Source: SVQP01 sp045587385 (GTDB taxonomy: Bacteria > Bacillota > Clostridia > Oscillospirales > CAG-272). Taken from it: a DNA stretch of 64,000 nucleotides. Both the position numbers and the translations under genes were made by a program. The first letter of the stretch is position 1. The number at the start of each line of letters is the position of its first letter. Shown in pieces: positions 42,163 through 50,958 of the stretch. The DNA is taken from positions 1-64,000 of the forward strand of contig JAZNCE010000048.1 in assembly GCA_045587385.1 (NCBI GenBank). Direction: 5' to 3'. The notes beneath the pieces are model-generated. The model ran no database searches. It was not told the DNA's origin and saw nothing but the letters and a program-made list of their open reading frames with translations.

Positions 42163-43572
42163 ATGAAAGGCTTAAAAACCGTTTACATATGCGAGGAATG
42201 CTCCTACCGCTCCCCCAAATGGATGGGCAAGTGCCCTTCCTGCGGTGCGTGGAACACCTTTATTGAGGACGTGATTGACACCTCCTCGGGCGCGGATGAC
42301 GCTGCGCAAAAGCGCAATGCCGCGCTCTCCATGGGCGGCGACCACCACGCGCTGCGCTTTGATCAGCTTTCCTTACCCAATCACATTCGCTACAATACGG
42401 GACTTTGCGAGCTTGACCGCGTGCTTGGCGGCGGCTTGGTGCTTGGCGAGGTGGTGCTGCTTTCGGGTGAGCCCGGCATCGGTAAATCCACGCTGCTTTT
42501 GCAGATTTCCGAAGCACTTGGGCAAAACCGCAAGGTGCTGTACGTGTCGGGCGAGGAATCGGGCGGTCAGCTCAAGCTGCGCGCCGACAGACTCGGCGTC
42601 AAGAGCGAAAACCTCTACGTACTGACCGAAACCAACATTGACAGCATTCTGCGCGAATGCGACAAGCTCTCCCCCGATATTCTGATCGTGGACTCGATCC
42701 AGACCGTATGGTCGGATAAGATCAGCTCTGCACCCGGCAGCATTGCGCAGGTGCGCGAGAATGCCATGGCGTTTATCGGCAAGGCAAAGGGTCAGGGCGT
42801 GTCGGTGTTCCTGGTCGGTCACGTCAACAAGGAAGGCAGCATTGCAGGTCCTAAGATACTCGAGCACATGGTGGATGCCGTGCTTTGCTTTGAGGGCGAA
42901 AAGCAGCAATCCTACCGCATCATCCGCGCCACCAAGAACAGATACGGCTCGACCAACGAGATAGGCGTATTTGAAATGACCGACAAGGGGCTTGACGAGG
43001 TCACCAATCCCTCGGAAATGCTGCTTTCGGGCAGACCCAAGGGCGTTTCGGGCAGCGCGGCAGTTTGCACCGTGCAGGGCACGCGCCCGCTGATTGCAGA
43101 GGTGCAGGCACTTGTTTCGCAGACCTATTTCCCCTCCCCGCGCCGCGTGGCAAACGGTATTGATTACAATAGACTTTGCCTGATCATCGACGTGCTGGAA
43201 AAGCGCATGGGACTCAAATTCTATCAAAACGACGTATATACCAACGTAGTCGGCGGCTTGCGCCTTGACGAAACCGCAGCGGATCTTTCTGTCGCGCTGG
43301 CACTCATTTCTTCGCTGACAGACCGCGTTGTCCCCGAGGGACTGATTGCCGTGGGCGAGATCGGGCTTTCGGGCGAGGTGCGTGCGGTATCGCATGCCGA
43401 AAACCGCGTCAAGGAGGCGGCAAGATTAGGCTTTACCACCGCCGTCATTCCCTACCGTAACGTCGAAAAGCGTCCCTTTGAATGCCCCGGCATCAAGGTG
43501 CACGCCATCCGCTCGATCTTTGAGCTGCCGAGCCTTTTGGTCACGGCAAACGAAAACGAGCAGCAGTTCTAA
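42163..43572 (+). CDS. radA: DNA repair protein RadA (Sms)
   Basis: The 469-aa RecA-like ATPase/helicase helps branch migration in recombination repair and in transformation. All domains are present: an N-terminal zinc finger (Cys10, Cys13, Cys24, Cys27), Walker A GEPGIGKST at 102-110, the RadA-specific KNRYG motif, and a Lon-protease-like C-terminal domain without protease residues. ATG 42163 is preferred to an in-frame TTG two codons upstream. It directly follows comEC, a meaningful pairing because both act on incoming single-stranded DNA. Confidence 0.95.
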   Translation: MKGLKTVYICEECSYRSPKWMGKCPSCGAWNTFIEDVIDTSSGADDAAQKRNAALSMGGDHHALRFDQLSLPNHIRYNTGLCELDRVLGGGLVLGEVVLLSGEPGIGKSTLLLQISEALGQNRKVLYVSGEESGGQLKLRADRLGVKSENLYVLTETNIDSILRECDKLSPDILIVDSIQTVWSDKISSAPGSIAQVRENAMAFIGKAKGQGVSVFLVGHVNKEGSIAGPKILEHMVDAVLCFEGEKQQSYRIIRATKNRYGSTNEIGVFEMTDKGLDEVTNPSEMLLSGRPKGVSGSAAVCTVQGTRPLIAEVQALVSQTYFPSPRRVANGIDYNRLCLIIDVLEKRMGLKFYQNDVYTNVVGGLRLDETAADLSVALALISSLTDRVVPEGLIAVGEIGLSGEVRAVSHAENRVKEAARLGFTTAVIPYRNVEKRPFECPGIKVHAIRSIFELPSLLVTANENEQQF

Positions 43573-43579
43573 AAAACAC

Positions 43580-43618
43580 CCGCCAACGGCAAAAATGCCG
43601 TTGGCGGATTTCATTTTC
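43580..43618 (+). terminator. Terminator of radA
   Basis: A perfect 12-bp stem (43580-43591 with 43596-43607) followed by ATTTCATTTT. The stem arms repeat those at 22002-22025. Confidence 0.8.
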
Positions 43619-43634
43619 ATTTAATATGGCACGT

Positions 43635-43735
43635 CAGGAGCGAGCCCCTGCCCTACACCACGTTGCAACAATCTCCCTTGTGGCCTTGGAAACGCGAATG
43701 GATTTTGCCGTAGGGCGGGGGCTTGCTCCCGCAGG
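43635..43735. repeat. Inverted pair of GTAGGG-type palindromic repeats
   Basis: The segment 43710-43735 is identical over 26 bases to 21958-21983. The segment 43635-43656 is an imperfect copy in the opposite orientation. About 50 bp without structure separate them. The layout is that of paired REP-like elements; no gene is present. Confidence 0.65.
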
Positions 43736-43764
43736 ATTGTGCCAAAGAAATTAAGATTTGAGGC

Positions 43765-45063
43765 TTAACTTCCTTTGATCAGCGATATGGTCTTTGCCAG
43801 CCACATGGCAACGTCGGCGCGGGTGATAGCGGCACTTGCCTGCACGCTGCCGTCGGGCGTTTGCAAAATGCCAAGCGAATACAGCGAAACCACGGCGTCC
43901 TCGGCAAAGGCGGGCACGGTATCAGTAAAGCTGACGGGCAGCTTTTGGTTGGCGTAGCCGATCAGATTAGAGAGAATCACCGCTGCTTCGCCGCGCGTGA
44001 TGATCTCGTTGGGCTTAAAGTACAGCTCGCCCTTGCTGCCGACGGCGCTCACGTAGCCCTTTTCGTAGGCGGTCTTGACGTAGCCCTTCATGGCATCGGG
44101 GATCTCACCGTCATCCGCAAAGCCCGTATTGGATACGGGTGCACAGGTCATGCCAACCGCATTCATGGCGGTGACGAGAAAATCCACGCGCGACATTTCC
44201 CTGTCGGGCTCAAAGCAGTAAAGGCTGCCCTTCTGCGTACCGCTCATCAGCCCCAGCTCGCTCATGCGCAAAGCGTCGGTCAGGCAGGCTTTGCCGTCAA
44301 GGTCGTCAAAATTGCGTCCCAGCGTGCACGCCTGCACCGTGATGCTGACCTTGCCCGCTGCGCTGTAGTTGCCGTATTGGTCGCGGATCACGTAGGTAAA
44401 CGCATCCGTGCCCACATAGTCCTTGCCGGGGCTATAGGTATACGCGCCCGTGGCGGTATCGGTCAGGGTCACGATGCCCTTTTCGGGATAGCTGACGACT
44501 TCAAAGGTCAAGGCGTCCCCCTCGGGGTCGTAGCCGCCCAGCACACCGCAGGCGGGCGTATTGGCATACACCCGCAGGCTGCCTGATTGCGCGGGCACGG
44601 CAGCGGTGGTGGGCGAGGCGTTGACGCTTGTCAGCGTGCACACAATGCAAGTCATTTCGTACGCGCTGCCGTCCACGGTAAAGCAAAAGCTGCTCTGCCC
44701 CACGGTCTTGGTAGCAGGCTCAAAGGTCAAAAGCGAAAGATCCGCTGCGCGCAAGGTCTGCCCCGTGACCACGCCGTCAGATCCCACGTACAAAGCCCCC
44801 TCGACGGGATCGGGCAGCTTGGTAATGGTGACGTAATCGATATAAGACAGATTCATGGCGCGGGCAAAATCCTGCTTACTGAAGGTGTACTCGTTGCCCA
44901 CCAGGGTTGCCACGCGCATGTCGGTCTTTGCAGCAAGCACGTGCAAGGCGGGGCTGAGCGGCGTGGGTTTTTCATCGGCAGCCGATGCACCAAAGGTGCA
45001 AAGTGCGCAAAGACAGCCCAACGTCAAGGCGCACACGATCAGAATTTTCCATACAGGTTTCAT
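43765..45063 (-). CDS. Secreted S-layer homology (SLH) domain protein
   Basis: The 432-aa protein has a signal peptide (cleavage near residue 29, ASAADEK) and an N-terminal region of unknown fold. A cadherin-like Big_9-type repeat follows (GYDPEGDALTFEVVSYPEKGIVTL..., about 178-245). The C-terminal half has two to three SLH-like repeats (for example MSRVDFLVTAMNAVG, ITRGEAAVILSNLIG, ITRADVAMWLAKTI) that bind pyruvylated cell-wall polymer. It is therefore attached to the wall surface without being covalently linked. AGGAG precedes ATG 45063. Confidence 0.85.
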   Translation of the reverse strand: MKPVWKILIVCALTLGCLCALCTFGASAADEKPTPLSPALHVLAAKTDMRVATLVGNEYTFSKQDFARAMNLSYIDYVTITKLPDPVEGALYVGSDGVVTGQTLRAADLSLLTFEPATKTVGQSSFCFTVDGSAYEMTCIVCTLTSVNASPTTAAVPAQSGSLRVYANTPACGVLGGYDPEGDALTFEVVSYPEKGIVTLTDTATGAYTYSPGKDYVGTDAFTYVIRDQYGNYSAAGKVSITVQACTLGRNFDDLDGKACLTDALRMSELGLMSGTQKGSLYCFEPDREMSRVDFLVTAMNAVGMTCAPVSNTGFADDGEIPDAMKGYVKTAYEKGYVSAVGSKGELYFKPNEIITRGEAAVILSNLIGYANQKLPVSFTDTVPAFAEDAVVSLYSLGILQTPDGSVQASAAITRADVAMWLAKTISLIKGS

Positions 45064-45143
45064 ATTTCACGCTCCTATTTCAAGATTTTCGATACAATGT
45101 ATGCAAAAATCGCGCGCAGTATGTTTTATTCACACTTTTCACA

Positions 45144-45172
45144 TTGTAATTTTCACAAATCCATGGTATAAT
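45144..45172 (+). promoter_or_regulatory. Extended -10 promoter for the pseudouridine synthase operon
   Basis: TTGTAA (45144-45149), 17 bp and TGG-TATAAT (-10 at 45167-45172). Confidence 0.75.
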
Positions 45173-45202
45173 AATTGTTATCACGCAGCAAAGGAGATTC
45201 GT

Positions 45203-46123
45203 ATGGAATTTATCATTGATAAAGAGCACCACGGCAGAACCGTGCTTTCTTACGTGCGCTATACCCTGCGCATCTCCTCGCGCATGCTGACCGTGCTCAA
45301 GCAGACCGAGGACGGTATCACCGTAAACGGTGCGCACGTGACCGTGCGCTGCGTACTCAATGAGGGCGATCGCCTCTGCCTTGCCATTGACGACACGGCG
45401 GAACGCGCCTCACATAACGTGCCGCCTGCGGACATTCCCATTGAGGTGCTTTACGAGGACGCGCACGTCATTGCCATGAATAAGCCGCCTCACATGCCTA
45501 CGCACCCCTCGCACAATCACCATGACGATACCCTTGCCAATGCACTGGCTTACCGATACGCCAAACAGGGTGTTCCCTTTGTGTTTCGCCCCATGGGTCG
45601 CCTTGACCGCAATACCTCGGGCGTGGTGCTTGCCGCCAAGGACAAGGTTGCCTCGGGCATGCTGACCGCTGCCATCAAAGCGGGTGAGGTGCAAAAGACC
45701 TACCTTGCCATAATCACGGGAGAGCTGCCCGTGGATGGAAAGATCCATACCATTGCATGTGGCATCCGCCGCATGGCAGACAGCGTGATCATGCGCACCA
45801 CCTGTCCCGATTCCACCGATCCCAGCGAGGCGTCAATCACCGATTACGAGGTGCTGGACGCGCGCGACGGGATTTCGCTGGTGCGTGTCAAGCCGCGCAC
45901 GGGGCGCACGCATCAGATCCGCGTACACTTCGCGTATATCGGTCACCCCTTGCTTGGTGACGACCTTTACGGCACGCCCGACGCGCGCATCGACCGCCAT
46001 GCCCTGCATGCGCTCAGCTTGGAGTTTCCCTTGCCCTTTGCAGAGGGACGCATATGCGTAAGTGCCCCCGTTGCTGCGGATATGCTTGCGCTGATACATC
46101 AATATTTTCCGAGGTACTCATGA
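45203..46123 (+). CDS. RluA/RluD-family pseudouridine synthase
   Basis: The 306-aa enzyme converts uridine to pseudouridine in rRNA or tRNA. It has an S4-like N-terminal part (about 10-65), the catalytic motif GRLDRNTSG with Asp135, and RTGRTHQIRVH, all typical of the RluA/RluD/YlyB group. The exact RNA target cannot be told. ATG 45203 follows AAAGGAG; a longer in-frame extension overlaps the SLH gene promoter region and was rejected. It overlaps the DUF3810 gene as ATGA. Confidence 0.9.
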   Translation: MEFIIDKEHHGRTVLSYVRYTLRISSRMLTVLKQTEDGITVNGAHVTVRCVLNEGDRLCLAIDDTAERASHNVPPADIPIEVLYEDAHVIAMNKPPHMPTHPSHNHHDDTLANALAYRYAKQGVPFVFRPMGRLDRNTSGVVLAAKDKVASGMLTAAIKAGEVQKTYLAIITGELPVDGKIHTIACGIRRMADSVIMRTTCPDSTDPSEASITDYEVLDARDGISLVRVKPRTGRTHQIRVHFAYIGHPLLGDDLYGTPDARIDRHALHALSLEFPLPFAEGRICVSAPVAADMLALIHQYFPRYS

Positions 46124-47316
46124 AAAAACGAAACGAACCAATTTTGCCGTCTGTGATCACGGCAAAGGAATACGCAGCCCTTTCGCCGGATGAGCGCGAG
46201 GAATGGCGTGCCGTGCATCCAAGGCACGAGCGACTGCCCAAATGGTGTCTTGTCTGCTACGGCATTGCAGCCCTTGCGCTGCTCATTTATCTGGCGGCAC
46301 GCATCTTTCCCGCTTTTGCGGATCTGTTCAATCAGAACGTCAGCGAGATCTTTCGCCGCACGCTTGCCGCGCTGACCGGCTGGATCCCCTTCTCGCTTGG
46401 CGAGGCTTTGATTTTGCTCTTACCCGTCATCTTCGGTCTTGCGGTGTGGTATGCCGCCAAGTACCGCTGTGACACCTGGCGCAGCACCTGGAGCTTTGTG
46501 GGCATTCTGGTAGCGGTCATTTGCCTGTTGCTTTCCATGTTCGTGTTTACCTTTGCAACCGGCTATCACGGCAGGACGCTTGACCAAAAGCTCGGGCTTG
46601 CGCAAAAGGAGGTCAGCGCAGAAGAGCTGTACCAGACCGCATTGATCCTTGCGGAAAAGGTCAACGAGGAGCACGAGAACATGACCTATGCCGCAAACGG
46701 ATTTTCGGTCATGCCCTACTCACTTCCCGAAATGAACGATAAGCTGCTGGACGCGTACGATACCTTTTGCGCGGAGCACAAATTCATTGACCACTACGAT
46801 ACAAGACTCAAGCCCGTCATGCTCAGCGAGCTGATGAACTACACGCACATTACGGGCGTTTACTCCTACTTTACGGGTGAAGCGAACATTGATATTGCCT
46901 TCCCCGACTACACCATTCCTTTCACCGCAGCGCACGAGCTGGCACACCAGAGAGGCATTGCAAGAGAGGATGAAGCCAACATGATAGCGTTTCTTGTATG
47001 CATGAAATCGGGCGATCCCTATATCCGCTACAGCGCATATCTGAATATGTACGAGTACGTTGCCAACGCGCTGTATCAGGCAAATCCCGAGCTTTACACC
47101 AAGGCAAGAAGCACGATCCATGCTGACGTCAAGAGCGAAATGATCGCTTACTCCAACTTCTTTGCCAAGTATCAAAACAGCACCGCAGGCTCGGTTTCGG
47201 GCGCGGTCAACGACACTTTTCTGAAGTTCCAAGGCACCGAAGGCACTGCCAGCTACGGCATGGTGGTGGATCTGACCGTGGCGTATTACAAGCATTTAGG
47301 CTTGGTAACAGAATAA
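46120..47316 (+). CDS. DUF3810-family membrane metalloprotease-like protein
   Basis: The 398-aa protein has a cytoplasmic N-terminus, three transmembrane helices (about 48-68, 105-125, 140-160) and an extracellular domain. The domain holds HELAH at 272-276 with a downstream EANM that could supply the third zinc ligand. This is the DUF3810 family, a zincin-like group of unknown substrate. GAGG precedes ATG 46120, which overlaps the pseudouridine synthase stop. Confidence 0.8.
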   Translation: MKKRNEPILPSVITAKEYAALSPDEREEWRAVHPRHERLPKWCLVCYGIAALALLIYLAARIFPAFADLFNQNVSEIFRRTLAALTGWIPFSLGEALILLLPVIFGLAVWYAAKYRCDTWRSTWSFVGILVAVICLLLSMFVFTFATGYHGRTLDQKLGLAQKEVSAEELYQTALILAEKVNEEHENMTYAANGFSVMPYSLPEMNDKLLDAYDTFCAEHKFIDHYDTRLKPVMLSELMNYTHITGVYSYFTGEANIDIAFPDYTIPFTAAHELAHQRGIAREDEANMIAFLVCMKSGDPYIRYSAYLNMYEYVANALYQANPELYTKARSTIHADVKSEMIAYSNFFAKYQNSTAGSVSGAVNDTFLKFQGTEGTASYGMVVDLTVAYYKHLGLVTE

Positions 47317-47324
47317 CGTAACAA

Positions 47325-47367
47325 ACACTCTCAAGGCTGCATACAGTGGCTTTGAGGGTGTTTTTTT
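47325..47367 (+). terminator. Terminator of the DUF3810 operon
   Basis: ACACTCTCAA pairs with TTGAGGGTGT (one G-U), followed by a run of seven T. Confidence 0.75.
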
Positions 47368-47401
47368 GCTGTGCCGACAGCATGCGTCGGCAGGCGCAAT
47401 T

Positions 47402-47425
47402 GCCCCCTTTTCCGGGGCTTTTTTT
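47402..47425 (+). terminator. Second terminator or leader hairpin
   Basis: A short GCCCC/GGGGC stem with a 7-nt loop and seven T after it, 35 bp beyond the first terminator. It may be a back-up terminator. Confidence 0.5.
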
Positions 47426-47429
47426 GCGC

Positions 47430-47823
47430 TTGTTTGCACGTGTGTTATGTCGTGGTGCGTCGTAATTTGTCGTAGTACGACATTTATTATGAACATGTAA
47501 TTTACCATTTATCTTTAATTTCGACATATTGTTATGATTTTCGTTATGTTTTTCTTGTGTTACGATATGTATCAAGTGCATTTAGAACAGTTGTTCTTGT
47601 GCCTTGGTGCGACATGGTGTGACAAATACGGATTTCGTACTGGAATTATTTTGTAAAGATTTTGTTAACAATGAGCAGAAACTATTTACTTAATAATTAT
47701 AATATGTTATAATAAATGCACGCTGACACAGGTGACAGAAAGCGACATAAACAACGCTTTTTCGAGCGTGCGACATTGGCAAGGCACACCCAAATTTATC
47801 AAGGCAATTTTGGAGATTTTACT
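47430..47823 (+). promoter_or_regulatory. AT-rich control region upstream of murA
   Basis: The ~390 bp carry no supported gene. They contain a 13-bp palindrome GTCGTA-G-TACGAC near 47467-47482 and a LexA/SOS-box-like GAAC-N4-GTTC at 47585-47596. A promoter TTTACT (47685-47690)-17 bp-TATAAT (47708-47713) follows. The RNA start would be near 47720, giving a ~100-nt murA leader. TGTCG and TGACA-like words recur through the region. Confidence 0.5.
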
Positions 47824-49083
47824 ATGGAAAAGATCATTATCAACGGCGGACTTCCCCTGAATGGCGACGTGTATATTGACGGCATGAAAAATGCTGCCCT
47901 GCCTATCATTGCCGCTACCTTGCTTTGCCGGGACACCTGTATCATCGAGAACGTGCCTGCCGTCAGCGACATCGCTATGCTGCTTGACATCATCAAGGGC
48001 ATGGGTGCCCGGGTGGAGTATCTTGACAAAACCGTCGTCAGCATCAACGCTGCAAACGTGCAGCCCGGCAGCTCCCCTTACGATCTCGTTTGCAAGATCA
48101 GAGGCTCGGCATACATCATCGGTGCAGAGATCGGCAGATTCGGCACGGCACACGTCGGCTATCCCGGCGGCTGCGATTTCGGTGTTCGTCCGCTTGATTT
48201 GCACCTGATGGGCTTTGAGGCACTGGGTGCAAAAATCTCCGTTGAGCAGGGTTATATCAACGCCGTCTCCCCCATGGGGCTGCACGGCAACTCCATTTAT
48301 TTCCGCCTCCCTTCCGTTGGCGCAACCGTCAACTGCATTCTTGCCTCCGTTTTTGCCGAGGGCGTGACCACCATCGAGGGTGCCGCTCAAGAGCCCCACA
48401 TCGTTGACATGGTCAACTTCCTGAACAACTGCGGCGCAGACATTACCGGCGCAGGCACCTCCAGCATAAAGGTGCGTGGCGTGAAGCAACTCAAGGGTTG
48501 CCGCCACACCATCGTCCCCGACATGATCGAGGCAGGCACTTACATGGCTGCCGCTGCTATGACAGGCGGCTGCGTATGCGTGCATAACGTCATCCCCAAG
48601 CATATGGAATCGGTCTGCTCCGTTCTCGCAAGAATGGGCGTTAAGCTGGATATCGGCACCGACACCATCACAGTACACAGCGACGGTAAGCTGATTGCGA
48701 CCGACGTTGTAACCCAGCCCTACCCCGGCTTCCCTACCGATATGCATCCCCAGATCAGCGCGCTGATGTGCGTTGCAGACGGCGTTTCCCGCATGAGCGA
48801 AATGGTATGGGATAACCGCTTCAGATACATCAACGAGTTCCAGAAGATGGGCCCGATGATCTCCGTTGCAGACAGAACCGCATCCTTTACCGGCAACCAA
48901 AAGCTTTCCGGCGCGCCCGTGGTCTCCACCGACCTGCGCGCAGGTGCGGCACTCATTATTCTTGCCCTTCGTGCACAAGGCACCTCGCAGATCTCCAAGA
49001 TCTCGCTGATCGAGCGCGGCTACGACAACATCGTCGGCAAGCTGGCAGCCTTGGGAGCGGACATCAAGAGAGTGGACGAATAA
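47824..49083 (+). CDS. murA: UDP-N-acetylglucosamine 1-carboxyvinyltransferase
   Basis: The 419-aa cytoplasmic enzyme adds enolpyruvate to UDP-GlcNAc, the first committed step of peptidoglycan synthesis and the target of fosfomycin. The catalytic Cys is present at 117 in PGGCDFGVRP, so the enzyme should be fosfomycin-sensitive in principle. The KNAALPIIAA start motif and the domain-swapped alpha/beta inside-out folds are typical. ATG 47824 follows TTGGAG; an upstream in-frame extension lies in the leader and was rejected. Confidence 0.94.
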   Translation: MEKIIINGGLPLNGDVYIDGMKNAALPIIAATLLCRDTCIIENVPAVSDIAMLLDIIKGMGARVEYLDKTVVSINAANVQPGSSPYDLVCKIRGSAYIIGAEIGRFGTAHVGYPGGCDFGVRPLDLHLMGFEALGAKISVEQGYINAVSPMGLHGNSIYFRLPSVGATVNCILASVFAEGVTTIEGAAQEPHIVDMVNFLNNCGADITGAGTSSIKVRGVKQLKGCRHTIVPDMIEAGTYMAAAAMTGGCVCVHNVIPKHMESVCSVLARMGVKLDIGTDTITVHSDGKLIATDVVTQPYPGFPTDMHPQISALMCVADGVSRMSEMVWDNRFRYINEFQKMGPMISVADRTASFTGNQKLSGAPVVSTDLRAGAALIILALRAQGTSQISKISLIERGYDNIVGKLAALGADIKRVDE

Positions 49084-49110
49084 TTCACACAAACAAAACA
49101 CGCCTCCCCT

Positions 49111-49320
49111 TGGCGCACCTGCTCTATCGCAGGTGCGCCAGTTATATTCGCCTCCGGCGAGTGATATGCACAAGTGCGTGATATTGCCTATGGCAGTGAT
49201 ATACGCTTCGCGCGTTGGGTTTTCGGGCGAATATAATATCACTGCGACCATCGGGAGCAATATCACTACGAGTGAAACGAGTAATATCACGCCGAGCAAA
49301 TGCGAAGCATATCACTTTTG
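49111..49320. repeat. Array of short hairpins separated by GTGATAT, in two opposed halves
   Basis: After a 12-bp stem-loop (49111-49140) the left half has units starting GTGATAT or GTTATAT, each with its own small stem (TCGCCTCCGGCGA, GCACAAGTGC, TTGCCTATGGCA, CGCTTCGCG). The right half has ATATCAC linkers with weaker stems, so it is in the opposite orientation. A central piece is TTTTCGGGCGAA. The plan matches the GTGAAAT array at 25603-25735. No CDS is supported in 49084-49550; the rest is unstructured except for the terminator at 49422. Confidence 0.7.
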
Positions 49321-49421
49321 TTCGTATTTGTGTCCACAAATGCAGTGCTTGCCAAGAAAAAAAGGATAGGGAACGCAAAGCGTGATGTTCTTATCGGAGA
49401 AATCACAAAAAACCGAATAGG

Positions 49422-49469
49422 ACAAGAAAACTCCATCATGGACAAAAGTCTGTGATGGAGTTTTCTTGT
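49422..49469. terminator. Terminator between murA region and the accessory island
   Basis: A perfect 17-bp stem (49422-49438 with 49453-49469), AAGAAAACTCCATCA on one side. It can stop transcription in both directions and marks the edge of the AT-rich island. Confidence 0.8.
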
Positions 49470-49550
49470 TGCTTACCCTCCAAAACTTGCGTCGGAGGAA
49501 GCAAAGAATATACTTGGTGAAAAAAGCATAGTGAGATTAGCGACTTTTTG

Positions 49551-50261
49551 TCATTTGATTACAAGTTCTATGGATATAAGAGTCAACTTACCATCATCAG
49601 TAAAGTTGAAAACACTTATACAATCAGCAAAATGATTTGCGTGCCAACCCATACTGGCGTATTGTTCTAATAATATTTCCTCCACTCCGTCATTATTGAT
49701 GTCAACTACCTCCACGGTTTTGAAACTATCAATCATGAAATTAGGAGATCCTTTGGGCGAACCATCTGCATTAAACAGATACGAAAACAGATAAGTATCC
49801 TCCTGCACGACATACTCTTTCTCATATCCGGTTTCTTGGTGCCTGAATATGATCGCGCCGTCTCTAACCGTTACTTCAATATCCATGTTCTTATGGGCGG
49901 ATAAGTATTCTGCAGAATCGAATACTACTTTGTCGTATTTATTATCTGCATCGGATTTCCCATAGATGACGGTGTGATATTGTCCCTGCCCTCCGAAAAT
50001 GTCCAGTAAAGATTGTTGGCATAAGTAATCCGGTGTTCCATCCCCATCGCTATCTAATAAAGAAAATTCTTTATAAAGCGGAGATTGGGTGTGAAATAAT
50101 TGATTATTGTCTTCCGTTTTGGATGGAACGTTACTTTCCATTTCTACATTTTCCTCATGCTCGCCTGAACACGCACTAAAAGAATATACACAGACAAATA
50201 CCGCGAGTAGTATGGTCAGGACTCTTTTTACCCTTTTCATTGAAAAAATATTGATAGACAT
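49551..50261 (-). CDS. Lipoprotein with EF-hand/VCBS-like repeats
   Basis: The 236-aa protein has a signal peptide with a lipobox-like FSAC and two acidic DxDxDG-type loops (LLDSDGDGTPDYL and VVDINNDGVEEILLEQ), as in integrin/VCBS-like or dockerin-like calcium sites. It is predicted to be lipid-anchored outside the cell. No enzyme motif is seen. The start is uncertain. ATG 50261 lies 4 bp after the upstream stop and suits re-initiation, while ATG 50240 and 50282 are alternatives. It is the last gene of the island's minus-strand arm. Confidence 0.65.
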   Translation of the reverse strand: MSINIFSMKRVKRVLTILLAVFVCVYSFSACSGEHEENVEMESNVPSKTEDNNQLFHTQSPLYKEFSLLDSDGDGTPDYLCQQSLLDIFGGQGQYHTVIYGKSDADNKYDKVVFDSAEYLSAHKNMDIEVTVRDGAIIFRHQETGYEKEYVVQEDTYLFSYLFNADGSPKGSPNFMIDSFKTVEVVDINNDGVEEILLEQYASMGWHANHFADCISVFNFTDDGKLTLISIELVIK

Positions 50262-50265
50262 ATTA

Positions 50266-50487
50266 TCATCGCTCGTATTCATACCACCAACAGCCTACCC
50301 GTTCACTCGGATAGACCCAAGCATTGATGTGGGAATTACCACACGCAATTTGTCCATATTTATTCTTGTTTTGGTGTTCTGCGTACCGGCAATCACTACA
50401 ATTATTGCTACTGCAAAAGCTTCCGCAAGGAATCTTTATCTTATTCTGAGAAGTCTTGTTGTTCTGGTTAATCTGATTGTTTTTCAT
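50266..50487 (-). CDS. Small Cys-rich protein
   Basis: A 73-aa protein with an Asn/Lys-rich start and seven Cys (IPCGSFCSSNNCSDCRYAE, IACGNSH, VGCWWY). Their spacing suggests a metal-binding or disulfide-linked domain. It has no membrane segment. AAAGGAG lies 9 nt before ATG 50487, which supports it as a real gene. It sits next to a JAMM peptidase gene and could be its substrate or partner, though nothing proves it. Confidence 0.6.
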   Translation of the reverse strand: MKNNQINQNNKTSQNKIKIPCGSFCSSNNCSDCRYAEHQNKNKYGQIACGNSHINAWVYPSERVGCWWYEYER

Positions 50488-50525
50488 AATAAAAATCTCC
50501 TTTAAATAAATTTTTTGGTTGTCAG

Positions 50526-50948
50526 TTAAATAATGTTTATCGGTTCATCAAAAATGATCACTCTATTCAGCATTCTCTCAGCTTTGTACCCGTATAGCTT
50601 GTTTTCGGAAATAACGTATACGGGAAAATAGAGGTGGTCGATGTCAGGTGGCATAGCCATCATAATATACTCAATGTATGCCTTATCCGCGGAAGATAAT
50701 GTACATTGATTGTTCAAATGGCTGTGTACTATACCTGCAAAACGCCATCGTTGCCAGCGCTCAATAACTTCATTTAAATACTCCACGTTTGGGGTATACA
50801 TATACCGATTGATGTCTTCGATTCGATCAAAAACCACTTCGCAGATGTCGTCCGCGCGGTCTGCTCCGAGCACGGCTCCGATTTCGTGATCACAAGCCCC
50901 TTGGGATGTGTCAGCAATAAGATCGTAAATTTCCTTGTATATCGTCAT
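50526..50948 (-). CDS. JAB/MPN (JAMM) metallopeptidase-like protein
   Basis: The 140-aa protein has a complete JAMM zinc motif: Glu22 in HEIGAVLG, His75-x-His77, seven residues, Ser85 and Asp88 in IVHSHLNNQCTLSSAD. This is the set found in Rpn11/AMSH-type deubiquitinases and in bacterial RadC/JAB proteins. In bacterial signalling and defence clusters such enzymes cleave ubiquitin-like or other protein tails. No ubiquitin-like protein or E1/E2 homolog is present here, so the target is unknown. It follows the kinase gene by 10 bp. Confidence 0.78.
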   Translation of the reverse strand: MTIYKEIYDLIADTSQGACDHEIGAVLGADRADDICEVVFDRIEDINRYMYTPNVEYLNEVIERWQRWRFAGIVHSHLNNQCTLSSADKAYIEYIMMAMPPDIDHLYFPVYVISENKLYGYKAERMLNRVIIFDEPINII

Positions 50949-50958
50949 GGGTTTCTCC

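Noticed and set aside
49143..49316. Possible CRISPR array or degenerate gene
   Set aside because: Same structure as the 25.6-kb array; no start with a ribosome site.
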